Part shown: positions 5,887 to 9,761 of the stretch, piece by piece
Layout: every line of letters starts with the position of its first letter
Numbering within the stretch: the stretch's first letter is position 1
Assembly: GCA_963536495.1 (NCBI GenBank)
Contig: CAUTAF010000018.1
Span: 1 to 9,761, forward strand
Direction of reading: 5' to 3'
DNA length: 9,761 nucleotides
DNA from: CAJPPJ01 sp963536495
GTDB lineage: Bacteria > Bacillota_I > Bacilli_A > RF39 > UBA660
Translations under genes and position numbers: made by a program
The notes under the pieces: model-generated
What the model was told of the DNA's origin: nothing
Seen by the model: only the letters and a program-made list of their open reading frames with translations
Database searches by the model: none

Positions 5887-6147
5887 TATAAGAGTAAAGG
5901 TTTGGAATTGGCGATACAATTCCAATAAAATTTTTGAAAAAGACTCTTAAAAGTTTACACTCGTAAGATGTAAATTTTAAAGTCGCATTTCATAAAATTT
6001 TACAAAAGGGGTCAAGGGGAAAAACCCCTTGCCAGTGCCGAAGGATAAAAATAGCGAAAGCTATTTATGTACTGAAGGGGAGACACTGGCAGGATTAATA
6101 TTTTAAAAAAAATATAGAGTCAAATTTGAAAAAATTTTACTCTTATA
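5887..6147. other. Probable origin of transfer (oriT) region
   Basis: This gene-free stretch next to mobC is full of structure. A 9-bp hairpin TTGGAATTG/CAATTCCAA (5902-5910, 5917-5925) has a 6-nt loop. TTTACA/TGTAAA lies at 5954-5959 and 5969-5974. CAAGGGG-aaaaa-CCCCTTG spans 6013-6031. An outer pair TGCCAGTG/CACTGGCA (6030-6037, 6084-6091) encloses AAATAGC-gaaa-GCTATTT (6049-6066). The whole is flanked by an inverted 12-mer, TATAAGAGTAAA (5887-5898) and its complement (6136-6147). The G/C-rich core around CCCCTTGCC is the likeliest nick region. The exact nick cannot be read from sequence alone. Confidence 0.7.
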
Positions 6148-6215
6148 TTTTAGCATAAATTTTTTTGGAATCAAAAAAAATTTTGTGATTTTAAAATATA
6201 TAATCCTCATTTTTT

Positions 6216-6258
6216 TTGACTACACTTTTTACTTGTTTAATGTTAGAATAACATTAAA
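6216..6258 (+). promoter_or_regulatory. Putative promoter and operator of the small basic protein gene
   Basis: TTGACT (6216-6221) resembles a -35, but the matching -10 is poor (TAATGT at 6238). A 9-bp palindrome, TTTAATGTT (6236-6244) and AACATTAAA (6250-6258) around a 5-nt centre, lies where the -10 would be and ends 10 nt before the ribosome site. It looks like an operator. The regulator is unknown; autoregulation is possible. Confidence 0.4.
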
Positions 6259-6282
6259 TAATAAAAATGGAGGAATAAAAAA

Positions 6283-6612
6283 ATGGGAAAGAATAAACAA
6301 GGTAAATTAAACTTAGATGGAATAATTAAAGTGCTGGAATCACATAACATTACAACAGATGATTTAAAAAAAATTAATGACTTACAAAAAATTAGACAAA
6401 ACAACTTAGATATTTTAACACTGTTAAATAAATTACCTAGTGCTTTTAAAAGTAAAAAATTATCTTATGAATCTATATCGGAAGTACAAAAAATAATTTT
6501 AAAAAATTTAAAAGATGTTGTTCCTGCTCCTGTAAAAAGAGTTAAAAAAAATAAAGATAGTGAAGTTGTAAGTGAGAATAAAGAAGATTTAGAAAAAAAC
6601 ACAAATATTTAA
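6283..6612 (+). CDS. Small basic protein of unknown function beside oriT
   Basis: This 109-aa protein has no signal peptide or membrane segment. Residues about 8-78 look helical (LDGIIKVLESHNITTDDLKKINDLQKI..., LDILTLLNKLP). The C-terminal third is highly charged, with KRVKKNK followed by a Glu/Lys/Asn tail. I recognise no family. The start is firm: ATG at 6283 with GGAGG (6269-6273) and a 9-nt spacer. It is transcribed away from mobC across the oriT-like region and converges with the rolling-circle rep gene on a shared terminator. Its basic nature and position suggest nucleic-acid binding, perhaps a relaxosome or copy-control accessory, but this is context only. A palindrome upstream suggests regulation. 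Confidence 0.72.
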   Translation: MGKNKQGKLNLDGIIKVLESHNITTDDLKKINDLQKIRQNNLDILTLLNKLPSAFKSKKLSYESISEVQKIILKNLKDVVPAPVKRVKKNKDSEVVSENKEDLEKNTNI

Positions 6613-6653
6613 AAAAAATGACGCTCTGAGATAGGCTTTAAAATCATTTTAAA

Positions 6654-6690
6654 AAGGGTAGCCATAGTGTAGATACCCTTGTTTTTTTCT
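6654..6690. terminator. Terminator between converging genes
   Basis: AAGGGTA (6654-6660) pairs with TACCCTT (6674-6680) across a 13-nt loop, followed by a T-rich run from 6682 on the + strand. The A-run before the stem serves the - strand. It lies between the stop at 6612 (+) and the rolling-circle rep stop at 6694 (-). Confidence 0.8.
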
Positions 6691-6693
6691 TTT

Positions 6694-8022
6694 TTAACTT
6701 ATATAAATTTTTTTATTGTTATCCCAATAGAGATTGGTTAGTATTGGCATTATATTTTTTTTAGTGTTTACTTTATTTATAGTTAATGTATTTTCAACTT
6801 CTTTTTTTAATTCCCTAAAGGATAAACAGAACTCTAAAAGTCTTTTATTCTTTACAGCATTGTAAATATTGTCGCTCACTTCATCATTAAATAATAGATT
6901 TTGTATTAAATCTTCCTTAGCGAGATAATTGGAAACTTTTATAATATCCTTATCTTTATTTCCGATTTTTCTTATATCAGGTGGAATTATATCATTATCT
7001 TTTGTGTATCTCTTAAAGTGCTGATAAAATTCTTCTATTGATATATGGTTTTTATAATAGTTAGAAACAGCTATAACTGTATGGATATGTACATTGTAAT
7101 CGTTCCTAGCTTCATTAAATTTAATTTCTAGCTTCTTAACATATCCTACAATATTGTCTTTTAATTTTTTAGGTACAGTTAAAGTTTTAGTAAAAGCTGT
7201 ATTTATCTTTTCTATCTCTTTGGTTAATTCAGTTGTTGTAACATTCTTTGTTGTAAAAGTTCCATATAATAGAGTTTTCTTATTTTCTCTAGCTTTTAAT
7301 AATACTCTTTTAATAATATCAGCATTTTTTCCAGCTTTAATGGAAGCACAAGTAGGACAAAATCTGTTACTACAATAAAAAGTTATAGGTTTACTGTTGT
7401 TAGGAATAGTTAAATCTACAGCACAATTTTTAATTTTATCCAGGTCTATAAGTGTTCCCTTGAAATTGTCTATAATTTGTAATTGTTCCCTTTTCTTTTT
7501 TACAGCTTCTCGCACATAGGGATTAATAATATTTTCTATTTCATCAATAGCTTTTTCTTCAACTTCTACAGTTTTAAATGGCAATAGTAGTAAAGGTTTT
7601 TCTTCCAATAATCTTTGTTCTTTTACAGCTTTATTAAGTCCTTTTTCTTGTTTTATTAATATAGGTGGTGGAATATTATCAATGCTATTAATTAAACTTG
7701 AAATATGGCTTTTAAAATTGGTTTCAGCTATATTTATTACAGTTGAATTTATAAAGGCTGTATTTGTATGTATGGTTGTTATTGGATTGGAAGCAATTAC
7801 ATTAAATAGCAATACTATTAGCATTATAAAAAAGCTAAACATTATAAAAATAGGCATTATAACTATATCTTTTATTAGTTCAGCTACTTTTAAAATTTTT
7901 TCTAAAAGGAAAATTAAGAAACTTATAAGAAATTCTATAAATGGATTATGTTCTTTTGACAAAAAGTTATAAAGTTCTAATTGTAATTTTGTTATTTTTT
8001 TGTTATAATGAGTTGTAAACAT
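6694..8022 (-). CDS. Rolling-circle replication initiator (Rep_1/HUH) with membrane-spanning N-terminus
   Basis: The C-terminal half of this 442-aa protein is a Rep_1-type HUH initiator. C217-x4-C222-x2-C225 (CSNRFCPTC) is the cysteine motif. LYGTFTTKNV (252-261) is motif I, and NVHIHTVIAV (310-319) carries the metal-binding H312 and H314. VSNYLAKED (363-371) carries the nicking Tyr366. It would nick the plus strand of a double-strand origin and drive rolling-circle synthesis. Oddly, the domain is preceded by about 190 residues. A hydrophobic segment (about 28-40) and a strong transmembrane helix (about 53-77, IVIMPIFIMFSFFIMLIVLLFNVIA) are followed by a linker with PPP at 118-120. Rep_1 proteins are usually near 300-350 aa and soluble. 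The start at 8022 is well supported by AAAGGAG (8037-8031) 8 nt upstream, so the extension is probably translated. Confidence 0.87.
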   Translation of the reverse strand: MFTTHYNKKITKLQLELYNFLSKEHNPFIEFLISFLIFLLEKILKVAELIKDIVIMPIFIMFSFFIMLIVLLFNVIASNPITTIHTNTAFINSTVINIAETNFKSHISSLINSIDNIPPPILIKQEKGLNKAVKEQRLLEEKPLLLLPFKTVEVEEKAIDEIENIINPYVREAVKKKREQLQIIDNFKGTLIDLDKIKNCAVDLTIPNNSKPITFYCSNRFCPTCASIKAGKNADIIKRVLLKARENKKTLLYGTFTTKNVTTTELTKEIEKINTAFTKTLTVPKKLKDNIVGYVKKLEIKFNEARNDYNVHIHTVIAVSNYYKNHISIEEFYQHFKRYTKDNDIIPPDIRKIGNKDKDIIKVSNYLAKEDLIQNLLFNDEVSDNIYNAVKNKRLLEFCLSFRELKKEVENTLTINKVNTKKNIMPILTNLYWDNNKKIYIS

Positions 8023-8048
8023 TTTAAAAACTCCTTTCGCATTTTATA

Positions 8049-8079
8049 TTATAATTATTCTTCAACAAAATAATTATAA
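8049..8079. repeat. 11-bp inverted repeat upstream of rolling-circle rep
   Basis: TTATAATTATT (8049-8059) and AATAATTATAA (8069-8079) are perfect inverted arms with a 9-nt centre. They contain TATAAT-like -10 words on the - strand and lie 12 bp upstream of the rep ribosome site. It is a possible operator or origin structure. All-A/T arms of this length are not rare in this composition. Confidence 0.4.
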
Positions 8080-8153
8080 CATATAAAAAAAGAAATTGGA
8101 GTTTTTTTCTTTAGTTTAATATATTATAATCTTTTCTATAGTTAATTTATAGC

Positions 8154-8182
8154 TTCTAATATAGATTATATGTATATTAGAA
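8154..8182. repeat. 10-bp inverted repeat in the gap between the two rep genes
   Basis: TTCTAATATA (8154-8163) and TATATTAGAA (8173-8182) are perfect inverted arms with a 9-nt centre, the same spacing as the pair at 8049-8079. It lies in the 293-bp gap that should hold regulatory or origin signals for the rolling-circle rep gene. Confidence 0.4.
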
Positions 8183-8263
8183 TAGGTTTTTTAGGTGTAA
8201 AGTTAAAAAAATGATAGTTTTCTTTTTAATACCAATAGATTTTTTAAATTATATATTGATAAT

Positions 8264-8302
8264 AAAAAAAGAAATAATCTTAAAAAAATTACTTCTTTTT
8301 TT
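8264..8302 (-). terminator. AT-rich intrinsic terminator after rep (Rep_3)
   Basis: A 15-bp inverted repeat, 8264-8278 with 8288-8302, has a 9-nt loop. Its single mismatch becomes a G-U pair on the - strand, so the hairpin is complete only in the transcript coming from the Rep_3 gene. It starts 13 nt after the stop, and the 3' arm ends in seven T on that strand. Confidence 0.6.
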
Positions 8303-8315
8303 TATTTTTTTACTA

Positions 8316-9494
8316 TTAATTTTTAATTTTATACTTTGAATTTAATTTTACTTTTAAACTCATTTTTGTTATTTCTAAATTTACTTGTAAATTTTTATCT
8401 TTAGCTTCTTGGATATAGTTTTCTAGTTCTTCATCTAATAGCTTATTATATTCATCTTGACTGATTTCAATTTTTTCTTTTGGTTGATAATCTTCTGTTT
8501 CTTTTTTATTTTCAATTATTTTTTTATCTTCTTTTAAGACTATTTTTATATTTTCTTTTTTATTTATATTTTCTAAGACTTCTATAAGATATTTTCTAGT
8601 TCTAATTTTAGTTTTAATATTGCTGTTTAATAATTGTCTTATACCTAAAATTAAAACATTTTCTGAGTAGTGTTTTAAAAGATATTCTAATATAGAAGAT
8701 TTTTCTAGTATTTCAAGTTTTTCATTTTTAACAGCTTCATCTAACAATCCTTTTAATTTTTTACTTATTTCTAGTGTTTTAACTTCTTTTACTTCAATTA
8801 TATTTTCTATTGGTTTATTACTCCAGCTGAACAAATAAGAATTAATTTCATTTTTAGAATTTGCAGTAGATTTTTTAATAGTTTTAATTTTTAAATTATA
8901 AAATACTTTTGGTAAATCTTCTTTTAAAGGTTTTATAACTTTCTTATTAAAATTACTAATATCTTTTATATAGCTTTGTGGTACTCCTAATATTGTGAAC
9001 AATTCTTCTTTTTGAATTTCTAATTTTTTTATACTATTCCACTGTGCTAGTTTAGGCATTAAAATTCTTGAATATTTACTTTTTAAAGATTGAAACTCTG
9101 TAAAACTAAACTGAGTATAATATTCTACTATTCCATTTAAAATATAAGAGTATTCAGGATTAACTCTTATTATCATTTTATTAGTAGTTAAGTCAGCATC
9201 AAAATCATAAAAGAAAGTTCCTTTTTTTATTCTTTTTTCTGTTTTTAAAGTATATTTAAGACTTAAAAACTTATCTTGGACATTTTCAAGATATTCATTA
9301 AATCTTTTTTTATTGACTTGTGGAATATTAAATTCTTTTCTAAATTCTGTAATATCTATGGTTATAACATCAATCCCTTTTTCTTTTAATTCTAAGCAAA
9401 TAGCATAAAATAGCTCTAGTTCTTTATCTTTTAAAGTTGACATATTCAACTTATTCAAGTCGTTGTTATATTTTACAATGTCATTTTTTTTCAC
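8316..9494 (-). CDS. Rep_3-family iteron plasmid replication initiator
   Basis: The N-terminal 225 or so residues match the Rep_3 (RepB/Initiator) plan of two winged helices. KKNDIVKYNNDLNKL opens the protein. FTEFQSLKSKYSRILMPKLAQW (about 131-152) is the conserved start of the second domain, followed by LGVPQSYIKDISNFNKKVIKPLKEDLPKVFYNLKIK. It should bind the iterons to its right and start theta replication, with dimers repressing its own promoter. The C-terminal 160 residues are Lys/Glu-rich and not conserved to my eye. I prefer the GTG at 9494 (392 aa): GGAG (9507-9504) lies 9 nt upstream, whereas the GTG at 9503 abuts that site. A perfect promoter and an operator-like palindrome lie directly upstream. 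It reads toward the rolling-circle rep gene, with its own terminator between them. Confidence 0.9.
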   Translation of the reverse strand: MKKNDIVKYNNDLNKLNMSTLKDKELELFYAICLELKEKGIDVITIDITEFRKEFNIPQVNKKRFNEYLENVQDKFLSLKYTLKTEKRIKKGTFFYDFDADLTTNKMIIRVNPEYSYILNGIVEYYTQFSFTEFQSLKSKYSRILMPKLAQWNSIKKLEIQKEELFTILGVPQSYIKDISNFNKKVIKPLKEDLPKVFYNLKIKTIKKSTANSKNEINSYLFSWSNKPIENIIEVKEVKTLEISKKLKGLLDEAVKNEKLEILEKSSILEYLLKHYSENVLILGIRQLLNSNIKTKIRTRKYLIEVLENINKKENIKIVLKEDKKIIENKKETEDYQPKEKIEISQDEYNKLLDEELENYIQEAKDKNLQVNLEITKMSLKVKLNSKYKIKN

Positions 9495-9525
9495 TTTTTC
9501 CACTCCTATATTTTAAGATATTACT

Positions 9526-9554
9526 ATTATACTTCAATAAAACAGTACTGTCAA
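9526..9554 (-). promoter_or_regulatory. Consensus sigma-70-type promoter of the Rep_3 gene
   Basis: On the - strand, TTGACA (9554-9549) and TATAAT (9531-9526) are separated by exactly 17 nt, with both hexamers perfect. The start of transcription would be near 9519, leaving a leader of about 25 nt with GGAG at 9507-9504 before the GTG at 9494. Confidence 0.92.
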
Positions 9555-9573
9555 TATATAAGGTACTGTTTTA
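9538..9573. promoter_or_regulatory. Operator-like palindrome over the rep promoter
   Basis: TAAAACAGTAC (9538-9548) and GTACTGTTTTA (9563-9573) are perfect 11-bp inverted arms. The left arm fills most of the promoter spacer and the right arm lies just upstream of the -35. GTACTGTTTTA matches the iteron core next to it. This suits autorepression by Rep dimers, which is typical of Rep_3 replicons. Confidence 0.75.
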
Positions 9574-9761
9574 ATTGACAAAAAGTACTTGTTTTATTAC
9601 AACTTAGAATTTATCTATATTATTGAGAGTTTTATTATTTTAAGATAGTGGAATTAAGAATATTTGTTGAATTGTTTTAATTGACAAAAAGTACTTGTTT
9701 TATTGTAACTTAGAATTTATCTATATTATTGAGAGTTTTATTATTTTAAGATAGTGGAATT
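9563..9761. repeat. Iterons and 89-bp direct repeats: probable Rep_3 origin
   Basis: Two 89-bp direct repeats (9567-9655 and 9673-9761) differ at two adjacent positions only (9599/9705 and 9600/9706) and start 106 bp apart. The second ends at the last base of the window. Inside each are two 23-bp-spaced copies of an iteron-like word with core TGTTTTA-(A/T)T (9567 and 9590; 9673 and 9696), most preceded by GTACT, followed by about 60 bp of AT-rich DNA. Another copy lies inverted in the rep promoter. Position beside rep and 22-23-bp iterons fit a theta origin. TTGACA also appears on the + strand at 9575 and 9681 with poor -10 words 17 nt on (TACAAC, TGTAAC). Confidence 0.8.

Noticed and set aside
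5850..6282. Riboswitch in the oriT-like region
   Set aside because: The stems match no riboswitch class I know, and position beside mobC and the relaxase favours oriT.
7682..7972. A 96-aa hydrophobic frame on the + strand
   Set aside because: It is the antisense shadow of the membrane-spanning N-terminus of the rolling-circle Rep, which has the strong ribosome site.

Overview
The window looks like most or all of a small, very AT-rich mobilizable plasmid, or a plasmid-derived contig. Extreme A/T bias, strong GGAGG/AAGGAG ribosome sites, TTGACA/TATAAT promoter elements and K/E/N/I-rich proteins suggest a low-GC anaerobe. Fusobacteriota (Fusobacterium, Leptotrichia) fit best to my eye and Clostridia are possible, but there is no rRNA or housekeeping gene to settle it. 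Circularity cannot be shown here.

Layout from left to right. (1) 22-465 (+): a small lipoprotein of unknown role, ended by a bidirectional terminator. (2) 521-1091 (-): a toxin-antitoxin pair, a YoeB/Txe-type RNase toxin with an antitoxin I do not recognise. (3) 1122-1802 (-): a protein with a likely ribbon-helix-helix DNA-binding C-terminus and an internal heptad repeat. (4) 1892-2488 (-): a serine resolvase. (5) 2489-3421: about 930 bp without a gene, holding palindromic repeats, a very AT-rich stretch and hairpins. (6) 3422-5849 (-): a mobC-relaxase (MOBP-type) operon. (7) 5850-6282: a structured oriT-like region. (8) 6283-6612 (+): a small basic protein of unknown function. (9) 6694-8022 (-): a rolling-circle Rep (Rep_1/HUH) with an unusual membrane-spanning N-terminal extension. 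(10) 8316-9494 (-): a Rep_3 iteron-type initiator with a perfect-consensus promoter, an operator palindrome and an iteron/direct-repeat region reaching the window end.

The parts make a plausible plasmid. Rep_3 with its iterons would give theta replication. A second, rolling-circle initiator suggests a cointegrate or mosaic origin. The resolvase would resolve multimers, the toxin-antitoxin pair would stabilise inheritance, and MobC, relaxase and oriT would allow mobilization with a helper's transfer machinery (no coupling protein or mating-pair genes are seen).

The most intriguing signal is a 13-bp palindromic motif, TYACT-N3-RGTAA. It recurs at an exact 21-bp period inside two unrelated coding sequences (the RHH-like protein and the relaxase tail). 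It is also scattered in non-coding DNA on both sides of the resolvase gene. In protein it reads as a seven-residue 'SKxxITN' repeat. Either a mobile low-complexity peptide tract or a DNA-level binding site (possibly for the RHH-like protein) could explain it.
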